Origin: Comamonadaceae bacterium
GTDB lineage: Bacteria > Pseudomonadota > Gammaproteobacteria > Burkholderiales > Burkholderiaceae_C
Assembly: GCA_947445115.1 (NCBI GenBank)
Contig: CANFCG010000024.1
Location: 1-33,730 of the forward strand
DNA: 33,730 nt
Reading direction: 5' to 3'
Of the stretch, positions 16,325 to 25,447 are shown in pieces. The notes under the pieces were generated by a model, which was not told where the DNA came from, did no database searches, and was given only the letters and a program-made list of their open reading frames with translations. The position numbers were made by a program, and so were the translations under genes. Within the stretch, counting starts at the first letter, position 1; every line of letters starts with the position of its first letter.

Positions 16325-16851
16325 GCCTTCGCGTTGTGTTTTGCGATTTGTGCAGCCCTATAAATGCCATACATACTGAGCGCCGCCAGCACCACAAAAC
16401 AGGCAAACGACCAATTGGCTATCGAGCCGCCAAGATAAGTCCAATCGACCTTGGTACAGTCGCCGCTACCTTTAAAAATCATCGGAATCGCGCGGCGCAT
16501 GGGTGTGTTTTCGATGATCCCGTAAAAATCGCGCCCGCAAGTGAACACCTCGGGCGGATACCACTGCAACCAGCTTTGCCGCGCCGCGACAAACGCACCG
16601 AACAAGGCAAACGCTGTTGTCAAAAATCCAGTTGGTAATAGCGCCCAACGCCACTTGCAAAACGCTGCAATCACCGATATCAAAGCCACCCCAATCAAGG
16701 CATAGCGCTGCACGATACACATGGGGCAAGGCTCTAGCCCGACCACGTGCTGCAAATAAAGCCCAAAACCGAGCATGGCAGCGCAGGCCAGCGCGATAAG
16801 GGCGAAGAGACGTTGTGGGTTTGTACGAAGTGTGTTTAGAAATGTTGGCAT
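16321..16851 (-). CDS. dsbB: Disulfide bond formation protein B
   Basis: A 176-residue inner membrane protein with four predicted helices. It reoxidises periplasmic DsbA and passes electrons to quinones. The first periplasmic loop has the CxxC pair Cys42/Cys45 (EPCPMC), and the second has Cys105 (FTCGRDF) and Cys132 (GSGDC), the two pairs needed for the relay. The start at 16851 gives a normal N-terminus before helix 1, although no Shine-Dalgarno is obvious. Coupling to recQ by ATGA is unusual in function but may be simple gene packing. Confidence 0.95.
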   Translation of the reverse strand: MPTFLNTLRTNPQRLFALIALACAAMLGFGLYLQHVVGLEPCPMCIVQRYALIGVALISVIAAFCKWRWALLPTGFLTTAFALFGAFVAARQSWLQWYPPEVFTCGRDFYGIIENTPMRRAIPMIFKGSGDCTKVDWTYLGGSIANWSFACFVVLAALSMYGIYRAAQIAKHNAKA

Positions 16852-16898
16852 CTTTTGATTTTAGATGCCGCCCACCCCATCCTCCTCACCCCCGCTCC

Positions 16899-17804
16899 TC
16901 AAACCAGCGGATTCTCCAGCACACCAATACCATCAATTTCAATCCGCACCACGTCGCCAGCCTTCAGATATTTAGGTGGCTTAAAGCCCAGACCGACTCC
17001 GACAGGCGTACCCGTGGCAATGAGATCACCTGGGTAGAGCGTGATGCCTTGGCTGATGACGCTAATCAACTTCGGGATATTGAAGATGAGGTTTTTTGTA
17101 CCCACGTTTTGACGCAGCTCACCGTTGACCCAGAGCTTCATTTGCGTGTCTTCGCCCCTACATTCGTCAGGTGCACACTCGTCCGCGCCCGTTGCCGCGC
17201 TCACTGCGATTGGGCCCATGGGGCAAAACGTATCGAAGCTCTTGCCTAAGTGCCACTGCTTGTGACGCTGTTGCCAGTCGCGCGCCGTCACGTCGTTGAC
17301 TATCGTGTAACCCCAAACGTGGCTCATGGCATCCGCCTCTGTAATCCCTTTACCGCCCTTGCCAATAATGACGGTAAGTTCGGCCTCGTAATCAATCGCC
17401 TCAGACACGCCGTATGGAATTTGAATCGCCTCGCCTGTCGCAATCACGCTCTCTGGCACTTTGGTAAAAATGATCGGGTCTTTAGGGATTTCGTCACCCA
17501 CTTTGCCGGTGCTCGAATCAAAGCCGCTGGTGCCAAACTCCAGGGCGTGTTCGAAATAGTTTTTGCCCACACAAAAGATGTTGCGGCGTGGATGCGGGAC
17601 GGGCGCTCTAAGCTTGACTGCCGACATTGGCACTGCTGCAAGCCTTTCTGGTAATGGCTTGTCAGCCTGCTGACAGTCAATCACGGCAAGCAGTCCACGC
17701 TCTGCGTCAGATGGATTGAAGTCGTAGGCTTCGACAGATTCGCCGTTATTTGAGACGAATCCGACGTAGTTTTTATTTTGGTAGGTGTAGGCAGCGATTT
17801 TCAT
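16899..17804 (-). CDS. Fumarylacetoacetate hydrolase-family protein
   Basis: A 301-residue member of the FAH superfamily. Mg/Mn ligands are visible as Glu140 and Glu142 (in IDYEAELT) and Asp171 (in VNDVTARD). The conserved IFCVGKNYFEHA and the C-terminal PGDLIATGTPVGVG are also present. The family covers hydrolases, decarboxylases and isomerases of 2-keto acids and aromatic breakdown products; the reaction here cannot be fixed. It is divergent from two Bug-type binding proteins across a gap of 53 bases, which fits uptake and breakdown of an organic acid, but that link is inference. Confidence 0.92.
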   Translation of the reverse strand: MKIAAYTYQNKNYVGFVSNNGESVEAYDFNPSDAERGLLAVIDCQQADKPLPERLAAVPMSAVKLRAPVPHPRRNIFCVGKNYFEHALEFGTSGFDSSTGKVGDEIPKDPIIFTKVPESVIATGEAIQIPYGVSEAIDYEAELTVIIGKGGKGITEADAMSHVWGYTIVNDVTARDWQQRHKQWHLGKSFDTFCPMGPIAVSAATGADECAPDECRGEDTQMKLWVNGELRQNVGTKNLIFNIPKLISVISQGITLYPGDLIATGTPVGVGLGFKPPKYLKAGDVVRIEIDGIGVLENPLV

Positions 17805-17857
17805 AATTTATAAGTGTATGAGGTGCGACACGCGTCAGTTCCCGCAAGGTCGCAGCC

Positions 17858-18856
17858 ATGACAATCTGCCGTATGAAAAAACTTGCTTCATTGCTGCTAG
17901 TCGCTGGTCTCTTGGCTTTAAGCCCAATCCAGAGTGCCTTTGCGCAAAGTCCTGACGCGTATCCCGTAAAACCGATCATCATGATCGTGCCATTCCCCCC
18001 GGGCGGCGTAGCGGACACCGTGGGTCGCCCTGTTGCAGAAGCTTTATCGCGCGTACTCAATCAAAGCGTGATTGTGGAAAACAAAGCGGGGGCGGGCGGC
18101 GGCATTGGTATGGCGCAGGTTGCTAAATCAAACGCCGATGGCTATACGGTGCTGATGTCGTTATCTAGCATCTCGATCATTCCCGAAGCCGACAAGCTAT
18201 TTGGCCGTGCGCCTAGCTTTACGCTCGATCAGTTCAAGCCGATTGCTCGCTTTACTGCCGAACCTACCGTGCTTGTGGTGCGCGCGGACGCGCCTTGGAA
18301 AAATTTTGCCGAATTTCTAGCCGACATTCGCAAAAAACCTGCCTCATACAGTTTTGGCTCGTCAGGCAATTACGGCACCATGCACGTGCCGATGGAGATG
18401 CTCAAATCCGAAGCCAAATTTCACATGCTGCACGTGCCCTATACGGGTGCAGGGCCTGCGGTGGTGGCGCTTCTGGGTGGGCAAATTGATGCGCTCTCCA
18501 CAGGACCCGCATCGGTAGTGCAGCAAATTAAGGCGGGCAAGCTCAAAGCGTTGGCGCATTGGGGCGAAGGGCGCTTGGCTGCGCTACCCGATGTGCCTAG
18601 TCTGAAGGAGCTGGGGCAACCCGTGGAGTTTGCGCAGTGGGCGGGATTGTTTGTTCCCGCGAATACGCCGCCTGCAGTGATGGCCAAACTTCGTGAAGCG
18701 GCAAAAACGGCCGCGAACGATCCGCGTGTGCGGCAAGTCATTGGCGGATCGGGCAGTCCGATTCAATATTTGGATGCGCCTGAGTTTCAAAAATACTGGG
18801 ATGTGGATGCGGCCAAGATGACGCAAGTGGTGAAATTAATTGGGAAGGTGAATTGA
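17858..18856 (+). CDS. Bug/TctC-type tripartite tricarboxylate transporter binding protein (first copy)
   Basis: A 332-residue periplasmic binding protein of the TctC/Bug family, which is greatly expanded in Burkholderiales and binds carboxylates or other small molecules. The signal peptide spans about residues 1-29 (basic start, hydrophobic core, AFA before Gln30). Then come the family blocks YPVKPIIMIVPFPPGG and GAGGGIGMAQVAKSNADGYT. The start at 17858 has AAGG about 7 bases upstream; an ATG at 17873 also gives a good signal peptide. No TctA/TctB membrane genes are nearby, so this is an orphan receptor. Its TGA overlaps the next ATG by one base. Confidence 0.92.
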   Translation: MTICRMKKLASLLLVAGLLALSPIQSAFAQSPDAYPVKPIIMIVPFPPGGVADTVGRPVAEALSRVLNQSVIVENKAGAGGGIGMAQVAKSNADGYTVLMSLSSISIIPEADKLFGRAPSFTLDQFKPIARFTAEPTVLVVRADAPWKNFAEFLADIRKKPASYSFGSSGNYGTMHVPMEMLKSEAKFHMLHVPYTGAGPAVVALLGGQIDALSTGPASVVQQIKAGKLKALAHWGEGRLAALPDVPSLKELGQPVEFAQWAGLFVPANTPPAVMAKLREAAKTAANDPRVRQVIGGSGSPIQYLDAPEFQKYWDVDAAKMTQVVKLIGKVN

Positions 18857-19890
18857 TGAAAATGAACTTTGATCGCAAGCCAATTGGGGTCAGACCCCTT
18901 TGGACTTTTATTGGCAACTTGCTCTGCTTTGTTTTCTTTTGGGGTCAGACCCCAATTGTTTACGCTCAAAGTTCGCCCGCTAACTATCCGACTAAGCCCG
19001 TCAAATTGATTGTGCCGTTTGCAACGGGCGGTCCGGCCGATATCTACGGGCGATTCATTGCGCAAAAGCTGACCGAGGCGACGGGGCAAGCGTTTGTGGT
19101 CGATAACAGACCAGGCGCGGGCTCGGTGATTGGCACGGACGCGGTAGCAAAAGCTGCGCCTGATGGTTACACGCTCTTGCTCATGTCTAACGCGCAAACG
19201 GTTAACGAATCACTTATTTCCAATAAGCCCTACAACTTGCTGCGCGACTTCGTGCCTGTTGCGCCCATCAACTCTTCCGACCTTGTGCTGGTAGCGCATC
19301 CGTCGCTGGCTGCATCCAACATCCGCGAACTTGTTGCGCTCGCCAAGAGTCAACCTGGCAAGCTGAACTACGCCTCTTCGGGGCCTGGCACTCCGTACCA
19401 CATGGCGGGCGAGCTATTCAAAGCGATGAGCGGCACGTTTATCGTTCATGTTCCGTACCGAGGCAGCACGGGCGCACGCACCGACTTGATTGGCGGGCAA
19501 GTCGACCTGATGTTTGATGCCGTAACTACCATGACGGAGCAAATTAAAGCAGGCAAAGTCAGAGCAATTGCGACAACAGGTCGCACAAGATCGAGCGTGC
19601 TGCCAGACGTACCCACGGTTGCCGAGTCGGGCATCCCAGGACTCGCGGGTTACGAGTCCACGATTTGGCTGGGCATCATGGCGCCAAAGGCCACGCCAGC
19701 AGGAATTGTCAGCAGATTGAATGTTGAGATCAGCAAGATCACATCCAGCACTGAGGCTCGTGCCGCATGGGGCAAGCAAGGCGCAACGCCGCTGGTGATG
19801 TCACCCGAGGCATTTGCAAAGTACGCTTTTGATGATGTCACCAAGTGGGCGCGCATTGTCAAAATTTCGGGTGCTAAGTCCGACAATTAA
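18856..19890 (+). CDS. Bug/TctC-type binding protein (second copy) with REPIN-derived signal peptide
   Basis: A TctC/Bug-family periplasmic binding protein of 344 residues with the blocks YPTKPVKLIVPFATGG, GAGSVIGTDAVAKAAPDGYT and a normal C-terminal half. It is translationally coupled to the first copy (TGATG, 18854-18858); a TTG at 18853 is in frame but less likely. The signal peptide (about 1-36, ending VYA before Gln37) is unusual: its central 26 codons coincide with a 78-bp element with inverted 18-bp ends (18881-18958). The hydrophobic core therefore comes from the spacer of the repeat. The two copies are clearly paralogous but diverged, so they may bind different ligands. Confidence 0.9.
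   Translation: MKMNFDRKPIGVRPLWTFIGNLLCFVFFWGQTPIVYAQSSPANYPTKPVKLIVPFATGGPADIYGRFIAQKLTEATGQAFVVDNRPGAGSVIGTDAVAKAAPDGYTLLLMSNAQTVNESLISNKPYNLLRDFVPVAPINSSDLVLVAHPSLAASNIRELVALAKSQPGKLNYASSGPGTPYHMAGELFKAMSGTFIVHVPYRGSTGARTDLIGGQVDLMFDAVTTMTEQIKAGKVRAIATTGRTRSSVLPDVPTVAESGIPGLAGYESTIWLGIMAPKATPAGIVSRLNVEISKITSSTEARAAWGKQGATPLVMSPEAFAKYAFDDVTKWARIVKISGAKSDN
18881..18958. repeat. REPIN-like element: paired inverted GGGGTCAGACCCC repeats
   Basis: CAATTGGGGTCAGACCCC (18881-18898) is the exact reverse complement of GGGGTCAGACCCCAATTG (18941-18958), 42 bases apart, giving a 78-bp element. Each arm contains the 13-base near-palindrome GGGGTC-A-GACCCC. The layout, two short palindromic units in opposite orientation, is that of a REPIN mobilised by REP-associated tyrosine transposases. 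No transposase gene is in the window. Confidence 0.88.
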
Positions 19891-19939
19891 GCAAACAACT
19901 AAAGTAAAAATTAACCAAACTGTTCATAGAATAAGCATC

Positions 19940-20638
19940 ATGACTACACATCTTCATATCATCAGCGCAGGCGCGGCCATGGGGCTCACCCGTCAATTGC
20001 TTGGCGATCAAATCAGCATTAACGTCGGGCTTAACTTTGGCGCGGTACGCACCATGTACGACCTGTACGTGTCGGGTGTGCCCTGCGATTTGCTCTTGCT
20101 GACGCGGGCTCAAATTGATGAGTTGGATGCAGCAGGCTGCATCGTTGCTGGCAGCATTGTGGATGTAGGGCACGTGAAGACAGGCATTGCGGTTCGTGCA
20201 GATACAAAGGCCAACCCAGACATCGCTGATGCCGCATCGCTCAAAGCCGCGCTGCTAAAGGCTTCCAGCCTTTATTGTCCCGACATGAAACAGTCTACGG
20301 CGGGCTTGCACGTCGCAGGCATGCTCAAGCAACTGGGCATTTGGGATGACGTTAAAAATCACATCTCCGAGCACCCCAACGGCGCAACCGCCATGCGGAT
20401 GATGGATTCGAGTAATGACGCAAGTTCGATTGGCTGTACGCAAGTCACCGAGATCATCTACACGCCTAGCGTACGCTTAGTAGGTTTGCTACCAAAAGAG
20501 TTTGAACTCTCCACCGTCTACAGCATTGCCGTACCTAAACGCAGCACCGAACCTGAAGCGGCCAAAGCCGCTATTGCCAAGCTATGCAGTGACACAAACC
20601 TCGGCGCGCGCGTGGCCGCAGGATTTGATGCTGCTTAA
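19940..20638 (+). CDS. ModA-like substrate-binding-fold protein without signal peptide
   Basis: A 232-residue protein with the ModA-type periplasmic binding fold: N-terminal strand followed by SAGAAMGL, and a later [21 protein letters not shown] resembling ModA-like proteins. It has no signal peptide from the ATG at 19940, and the frame upstream runs only into the 3' end of the Bug gene. The product should stay in the cytoplasm unless the start is misjudged. The upstream ribosome site is poor. It overlaps the lipB start by 11 bases. A secreted relative lies at 21300-22100. Ligand unknown; molybdate should not be assumed. Confidence 0.75.
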   Translation: MTTHLHIISAGAAMGLTRQLLGDQISINVGLNFGAVRTMYDLYVSGVPCDLLLLTRAQIDELDAAGCIVAGSIVDVGHVKTGIAVRADTKANPDIADAASLKAALLKASSLYCPDMKQSTAGLHVAGMLKQLGIWDDVKNHISEHPNGATAMRMMDSSNDASSIGCTQVTEIIYTPSVRLVGLLPKEFELSTVYSIAVPKRSTEPEAAKAAIAKLCSDTNLGARVAAGFDAA

Positions 20639-21308
20639 GAATTTAGGATGTGCCGATTACCAATCCACGGTATTGGCCATGCAAGCCTTTACCGCAGCGC
20701 GGACATCAGACACCCCTGACGAACTGTGGCTTTGCGAACATCCTCCCACTTTTACGCAAGGCTTGGCTGGTAAAGCGGAGCATGTTCTGATGGCTGGCGA
20801 CATCCCCGTCGTGCAAACCAATCGCGGTGGGCAAGTCACTTATCACGGCCCTGGACAAGTGGTGGCCTATCCTCTCGTCGACCTCAAACGCGCGGGCTAC
20901 TTTGTTAAAGAGTACGTCTATAAATTAGAAGAAGCCGTCATCCGAACGCTGCGACATTTCGGCATGACCGGTCACCGCGTGCGCACAGCCCCTGGCATCT
21001 ACGTGAGACTGGATGACCCGAAAAGCCATGCTGGTATTGGCCTAGCGGGCATCGGCGATAACGCCGAGCAAGTGTTTTTACGTGAACGCTTAGGTAAAGT
21101 CGCAGCGCTTGGTATCAAGGTCAGTCGTCATTGCACTTATCACGGCGTGGCGCTCAACGTGGCAATGGACTTAGAGCCATTTAGCCGAATTAACCCTTGC
21201 GGTTACTCGGGGCTGCAAACAGTGGATATGAAGACGCTGGGCGTGAGTGCGGCGTTTGACGATGTGCAAAACGTATTTGCTAAACAGCTGCAGACGTGGT
21301 TAGGGTAA
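20628..21308 (+). CDS. lipB: Octanoyl-[acyl carrier protein]:protein octanoyltransferase
   Basis: A 226-residue cytoplasmic enzyme that moves octanoate from acyl carrier protein to lipoyl domains, the first step of lipoate synthesis before LipA. Visible are the [12 protein letters not shown] motif (66-77), Lys157 in [21 protein letters not shown] and the catalytic Cys191 in NPCGYSGL. The start at 20628 matches the family N-terminus ([10 protein letters not shown]) and has AGGA 4 bases upstream. It overlaps the preceding gene by 11 bases, and its stop overlaps the convergent next gene by 9 bases. lipA is not in the window. Confidence 0.95.
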   Translation: MLLKNLGCADYQSTVLAMQAFTAARTSDTPDELWLCEHPPTFTQGLAGKAEHVLMAGDIPVVQTNRGGQVTYHGPGQVVAYPLVDLKRAGYFVKEYVYKLEEAVIRTLRHFGMTGHRVRTAPGIYVRLDDPKSHAGIGLAGIGDNAEQVFLRERLGKVAALGIKVSRHCTYHGVALNVAMDLEPFSRINPCGYSGLQTVDMKTLGVSAAFDDVQNVFAKQLQTWLG

Positions 21309-22100
21309 GCGCAGCCCATGCTTTGACAGCGCTGCACGTCCATCACTAGCTTCAAAAGCGTCTGCTAAAGACTTCACCGCTGGACTTGCATCGTTGGCAA
21401 TCCAACTGCTGTAACGCGTTGCCAACTCCCACTCCGCAGGAAAGGCGCCGAGCAGTAAGGCACGATCCGCTTGAAAAATCTCGCTCATCTGGGTGATACC
21501 GATATCCACCTCGCCGTTTGCGACCAACTTCATCGTCTCGATGCCATCCTTGGCAATCACGGTTTTTGCCATGACCGCGTCTTTGATACCTAGCTTTTCA
21601 ATCACTTGCACAAAGTGCACGCCAACCGTTGCGCCGCGAGCAGGATCAGAAAATGCGATTCGTTTGGCAGCCAAAAGCGTCGCTCTTAGATTGCCCGTTA
21701 GGCCACTATCCATAAGGCTTGCAGCAGCGCCTTCCGCTTTAAATTTCTTAGAGATGGCGATGCCCGCCAGCGTATCACCCACACGACGCGTGATGCCGCC
21801 AGCCAACTTGCCCCCTACTATGTTTGCTTTTTGAATACGCACTTCAGTCGTGATGAGCACGCCACTTTGCGAGTTCGCAACAAAACTCACTTCAGCCTCG
21901 CCAGCGGTGTCATAGAAGCGAGTCACCTTGTGTCGCGTTTGCCGCTCAAAGGCTTGAATGATTTCTTCGGCAGGGGCTTTTACGCCTGCTGCGGCATAGA
22001 AGGAAATGGATTCAGCGTGACCGTTTCCGCACACCAAAGCGAGCGCCGAAAAAATCAACCTTCCAAGGGAAATTTCTAATAGCTTTGTCATATTTCTCAT
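21300..22100 (-). CDS. Secreted ModA-like substrate-binding protein
   Basis: A 266-residue periplasmic protein. A basic N-terminus and hydrophobic core lead to a likely cleavage after GHAE or nearby (about residue 30), and then the ModA-type fold begins [21 protein letters not shown]. Late motifs [17 protein letters not shown] and [13 protein letters not shown] match molybdate-binding-like proteins that lack cognate permeases in Burkholderiales. Start at 22100 or 22091 (two ATGs, three codons apart); the longer open frame to 22196 runs into the opposing phnD-like gene and is not favoured. It converges on lipB and is divergent from the Phn-like operon. Ligand unknown. Confidence 0.85.
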   Translation of the reverse strand: MRNMTKLLEISLGRLIFSALALVCGNGHAESISFYAAAGVKAPAEEIIQAFERQTRHKVTRFYDTAGEAEVSFVANSQSGVLITTEVRIQKANIVGGKLAGGITRRVGDTLAGIAISKKFKAEGAAASLMDSGLTGNLRATLLAAKRIAFSDPARGATVGVHFVQVIEKLGIKDAVMAKTVIAKDGIETMKLVANGEVDIGITQMSEIFQADRALLLGAFPAEWELATRYSSWIANDASPAVKSLADAFEASDGRAALSKHGLRLP

Positions 22101-22147
22101 GCTTAAATTGTCCGTTAAGTTCCCACATTCTTTTTTGGAGATAAAAC

Positions 22148-23116
22148 ATGCACAAAATTTTAAAATCACTTCTCGCAGCAGGTGCTTTATTGACATTGGC
22201 GCAAATAAGTTTTGCTCAAGCTGCCTGCACTAACCGCGGCGATTTAGATAATTTGTACTGCGATGCCAACAAGGATCTTGTAGCAGACGTACCCACAGAT
22301 AAATCTAAGTGGAAGAACCCCAGCACCTTGATTTTTACCTACACCCCCGTTGAAGACCCTGCCAAATACGAGAACGTGTTTAAACCCTTCACCGACTATT
22401 TGGCGCAGTGCACTGGCAAAGCCGTCAAGTTTTATCAAGTGCAAAGTAATGCTGCCGAGATTGAAGCCATGCGCTCAGGCAGGCTCCATGTGGCGGGCTT
22501 CTCCACAGGACCTACTGTGTTTGCGGTCAACAAAGCCGGGGCGATTCCGTTTGCCGTGAAGGGGGATGCCAAAGGCTTTCAAGGCTACAACTTAATCACC
22601 ATCGTCAAGGCGTCTAGCCCGTACAAAACCGTGGCGGATTTGAAAGGCAAAAAAGTCGCGCATACCTCGCCGTCCAGCAACTCGGGCAATCTAGCCCCTA
22701 TCGCACTCTTGCCCGCGCAAGGCCTGACACCATCAAAGGATTACGACATTAAGTTCTCTGGCAAACATGACCAGTCAGTGCTGGGTGTTGGCACGGGAGA
22801 CTACGACGCTGCGCATGTCGCTAGCGACGTGTATGAACGCATGGCTGAACGTGGCCAAATCAAAGAATCCGACTTTCGCGTGATTTACCGCAGTCAGCGC
22901 TTCCCCACATCGTCGTTCGCCTATGCACACGACCTAGAGCCAACACTTGCCGCCAAGATGCTGAAATGCTTTGCCGACTACCGTTTCCCAGCCGCGATGC
23001 AAAAAGATTTTGATGGTGCAGACCGTTTTGTGAGCATCAACTACGCCAAAGACTGGGACGTCGTGCGTGTGGTAGACAAGGCAGCAGAAAAGGCGGCTGA
23101 GGCGGCAAAGAAATAA
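22148..23116 (+). CDS. PhnD-like phosphate/phosphite/phosphonate ABC transporter binding protein
   Basis: A 322-residue periplasmic receptor. The signal peptide spans about residues 1-25. A short Cys-flanked segment (Cys27 to Cys38) and an acidic DANKDLVAD loop (39-47) recall a calcium-binding motif. Then comes the PhnD fold: [12 protein letters not shown], a GFSTGP block and [12 protein letters not shown], which corresponds to the phosphonate-oxyanion binding loop. The C-terminus is Ala/Lys-rich. TTGGAG (22135-22140) gives a strong ribosome site. It is the first gene of a five-gene block, and its TAA overlaps the next ATG (TAATG). The ligand could be phosphonate, phosphite or another phospho-compound. 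Confidence 0.9.
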   Translation: MHKILKSLLAAGALLTLAQISFAQAACTNRGDLDNLYCDANKDLVADVPTDKSKWKNPSTLIFTYTPVEDPAKYENVFKPFTDYLAQCTGKAVKFYQVQSNAAEIEAMRSGRLHVAGFSTGPTVFAVNKAGAIPFAVKGDAKGFQGYNLITIVKASSPYKTVADLKGKKVAHTSPSSNSGNLAPIALLPAQGLTPSKDYDIKFSGKHDQSVLGVGTGDYDAAHVASDVYERMAERGQIKESDFRVIYRSQRFPTSSFAYAHDLEPTLAAKMLKCFADYRFPAAMQKDFDGADRFVSINYAKDWDVVRVVDKAAEKAAEAAKK

Positions 23117-23868
23117 TGCTTTGCATTCAAAACCTCAGTAAATCCTATGTCGCGGGCAAGCCCGTTCTGAGCGGTATCAACCTCACCATTGACGGCGCGG
23201 GATTGGTCGCCATCATTGGCGCCAGTGGCACAGGGAAATCGACGCTGCTGCGGTGTATCAACCGTCTCGTCGAACCCACTAGCGGCTCGGTATCCCTTGG
23301 CAATGAAGACATCACGGCTCTAAAAGGCAACGACCTTAGGTTGATGCGTGCTCGCATTGGCATGGTGTTTCAAGAGTACAACTTAGTCGAGCGTCTGTCG
23401 GTCATGGAGAATTTGCTCACAGGTGTGCTTGGTAAAATATCCCCTTGGAATGCATGGCTGCGTCGATTTGATCCTGTCGATGTTGAGCGCGCTTGGGAAA
23501 TGCTTGAGGTCGTAGGTTTGCAAGATTTTGCAAATACTCGCGCTGATTCACTATCGGGCGGGCAACGTCAGCGTGTCGGCATTTCACGTGCGGTGATGCA
23601 GCATCCGTCAGTCTTGCTGGCCGACGAGCCGACGAGCTCGTTAGACCCAAAAACATCCGTTGAGATTATGGAACTACTCAAGCGTGTGGGCGATACCAAA
23701 AAAATACCTGTTCTCGTCAACATGCACGACGTAGCACTTGCCAAACGCTTCGCCGATCGCATTGTGGGTATGCGCGGCGGCAAGGTGGTGTTTGATGGTG
23801 CACCAGCCGATTTATCAGATGCCATCTTGAACGACATCTACGGCGGCACATCATGGCTGGCGCATTAA
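23116..23868 (+). CDS. phnC: PhnC-like ABC transporter ATP-binding protein
   Basis: A 250-residue ABC ATPase of the phosphonate importer family. Walker A is GASGTGKST (35-43), the signature is [10 protein letters not shown], Walker B is [12 protein letters not shown], and the switch histidine follows in VNMHDVALA. The family insertion [14 protein letters not shown] between Walker A and the signature is typical of PhnC. It is coupled to the binding-protein gene by TAATG and overlaps the first permease by 16 bases. It powers uptake from the cytoplasmic side. Confidence 0.93.
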   Translation: MLCIQNLSKSYVAGKPVLSGINLTIDGAGLVAIIGASGTGKSTLLRCINRLVEPTSGSVSLGNEDITALKGNDLRLMRARIGMVFQEYNLVERLSVMENLLTGVLGKISPWNAWLRRFDPVDVERAWEMLEVVGLQDFANTRADSLSGGQRQRVGISRAVMQHPSVLLADEPTSSLDPKTSVEIMELLKRVGDTKKIPVLVNMHDVALAKRFADRIVGMRGGKVVFDGAPADLSDAILNDIYGGTSWLAH

Positions 23869-24641
23869 ACGCGGTCAAGCCCTTTGGCTACTCGCCTGCC
23901 TTCAAAATGGGCGGCGTTTTATTCCTCGTCTTCTTTGCCCTCTCTGCGTCAAGACTCGAGATCACTTGGGAGCGTTTTCTGCTGGGGCTTGGCAATGCGT
24001 CCAAGTTTTTGCACCGCATGTTTCCGCCTGTATTTCAGCCAAGCCAAGAGCTTATCAAGGGCATGACGGAGAGCGTAGAGATTGCCATACTCGCGTCCGC
24101 CTTGGGTGTACTCATTTCGATTCCGATTGCTGTTGCAGGCGCGCGCAATTTGATGCCTGCCGTCGTCACGTGGCCTGTGCGAGCCTTCGTCACCCTGTGC
24201 CGAACCTTCCACCCCGTCATCGTCGCGATCTTGTTTGTCAAGGCGGTGGGCTTTGGTGCGCTAGCCGGTGTGCTCGCGCTCACAGTGGCGTCGATTGGGT
24301 TTTTGGGCAAGCTGCTCACTGAAGCGGTTGAAGAAATTTCGATGAAGCAAATCGAAGCTGTACGGGCCACGGGCGCGCCGTTTATGAGTGTGCTCACCTT
24401 CGCGGTGCTGCCGCAAGTGCTGTACCGCTTGATTGGTTTTATTGCCTACGAGACCGACTCGAATTTACGTAACTCCACCATGATCGGCATTGTGGGCGCA
24501 GGAGGGATTGGCGGCACGCTGTTCTCGGCGTTTCAGCGTTATGACTACGATTTTGTGTTTGGTATTGTGCTGTGCATCATTGCGTTGATTTGCATTGGCG
24601 AGGTGCTGCAGTTGTTGGTTAAACGGATTTTTTCGCAATGA
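23853..24641 (+). CDS. phnE: PhnE-like ABC transporter permease (first)
   Basis: A 262-residue integral membrane protein with about six helices and the ATPase-coupling loop [19 protein letters not shown] (about 160-178). Homology is to PhnE permeases. The start at 23853 lies inside the end of the ATPase gene (16-base overlap), which is common in this operon type. It should form the channel with the second, diverged permease encoded just downstream (ATGA overlap at 24638-24641). Confidence 0.9.
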   Translation: MAGALNAVKPFGYSPAFKMGGVLFLVFFALSASRLEITWERFLLGLGNASKFLHRMFPPVFQPSQELIKGMTESVEIAILASALGVLISIPIAVAGARNLMPAVVTWPVRAFVTLCRTFHPVIVAILFVKAVGFGALAGVLALTVASIGFLGKLLTEAVEEISMKQIEAVRATGAPFMSVLTFAVLPQVLYRLIGFIAYETDSNLRNSTMIGIVGAGGIGGTLFSAFQRYDYDFVFGIVLCIIALICIGEVLQLLVKRIFSQ

Positions 24642-25441
24642 GCATGACGGCCTACCAACGCTACTCAGCTTCTGAGCGCCTGACACGGTTTAGTGTTTAT
24701 TTTGGGTGTGTGCTTGCCGTTGCGCTTGCTATTCGATCCATTGAGGTCATGCCTGAGTTTTTGGCTGATGCGCCTGAGCAGATGAAGGATTTGCTGGTGC
24801 GTATGTGGCCTGTGGATTGGGCGAGCTACGCTATTTCAGCGAAAGACGGCGTGCATGTGGCGCTACTTGATACGCTGGCGATTTCGTTTTTGGCGACCGT
24901 GCTGGGGCTTGTACTGGCGACACCAGTCGGCTTTTTAGCCGCTCGCAACGTCAACCGTATCGTGTGGCTAAACGCCGCTGCTCGCTTTATCTTGATTGCT
25001 ACGCGCTCGGTCTCAACTCTGCTCTGGGCGTTGTTCTTTGTCGCGATGTTTGGTCCTGGCGCATTAGCAGGTACGTGCGCGATTGCGTTTCACTCGATTG
25101 GGTTTATTGGCAAGATGCTCTCCGAAGCGTTAGAAGAGTCGAACAAAGACACGATTGAAGCGCTAAGTGCGACGGGCGCGCCATGGTACAGCCGCGTGCT
25201 CTATGGCTATTGGCCGCAAGTTGCCCCCGCGTATTGGAGCATCGCGCTGTTCCGCTGGGACATCAACGTACGCGAATCCGCGGTGCTGGGCTTGGTGGGC
25301 GCAGGTGGCATTGGCATGGCACTCAACTCGGCGATTGACCTCTTCAAATGGGATCAGGTGGCTCTCATTTTGATCGTCATTTTTGTGGTGGTAGCCGTGT
25401 CCGAAATTGTCGTGACACAATTACGTAAACATTTAATTTGA
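24638..25441 (+). CDS. phnE: PhnE-like ABC transporter permease (second)
   Basis: A 267-residue permease homologous to the previous one, with the coupling loop SEALEESNKDTIEALSATGA and the conserved end GLVGAGGIGMALNSAIDLF. Two different PhnE-type permeases in tandem suggest a heterodimeric channel, as in many phosphonate/phosphite systems. The start overlaps the first permease by ATGA. The 6-phosphogluconate dehydrogenase gene begins 6 bases after the stop. Confidence 0.9.
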   Translation: MSMTAYQRYSASERLTRFSVYFGCVLAVALAIRSIEVMPEFLADAPEQMKDLLVRMWPVDWASYAISAKDGVHVALLDTLAISFLATVLGLVLATPVGFLAARNVNRIVWLNAAARFILIATRSVSTLLWALFFVAMFGPGALAGTCAIAFHSIGFIGKMLSEALEESNKDTIEALSATGAPWYSRVLYGYWPQVAPAYWSIALFRWDINVRESAVLGLVGAGGIGMALNSAIDLFKWDQVALILIVIFVVVAVSEIVVTQLRKHLI

Positions 25442-25447
25442 AACAAC

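Noticed and set aside
18881-18958. Ends of an insertion sequence
   Set aside because: The element is only 78 bases, with no transposase or target duplication visible. A REPIN-like pair fits better.
20502-20627. Longer lipB start 42 codons upstream
   Set aside because: It would overlap the ModA-like gene by 137 bases and add residues not found in LipB; the ATG at 20628 matches the family N-terminus.
19940-22100. A molybdate uptake system (modABC)
   Set aside because: Only ModA-like receptors are present, without ModB or ModC, and the receptors are distant relatives. The name would overstate function.
22101-22196. Longer N-terminus for the secreted ModA-like protein (start at 22196)
   Set aside because: It would run into the opposing phnD-like signal peptide code and put 32 extra residues before a normal signal peptide.
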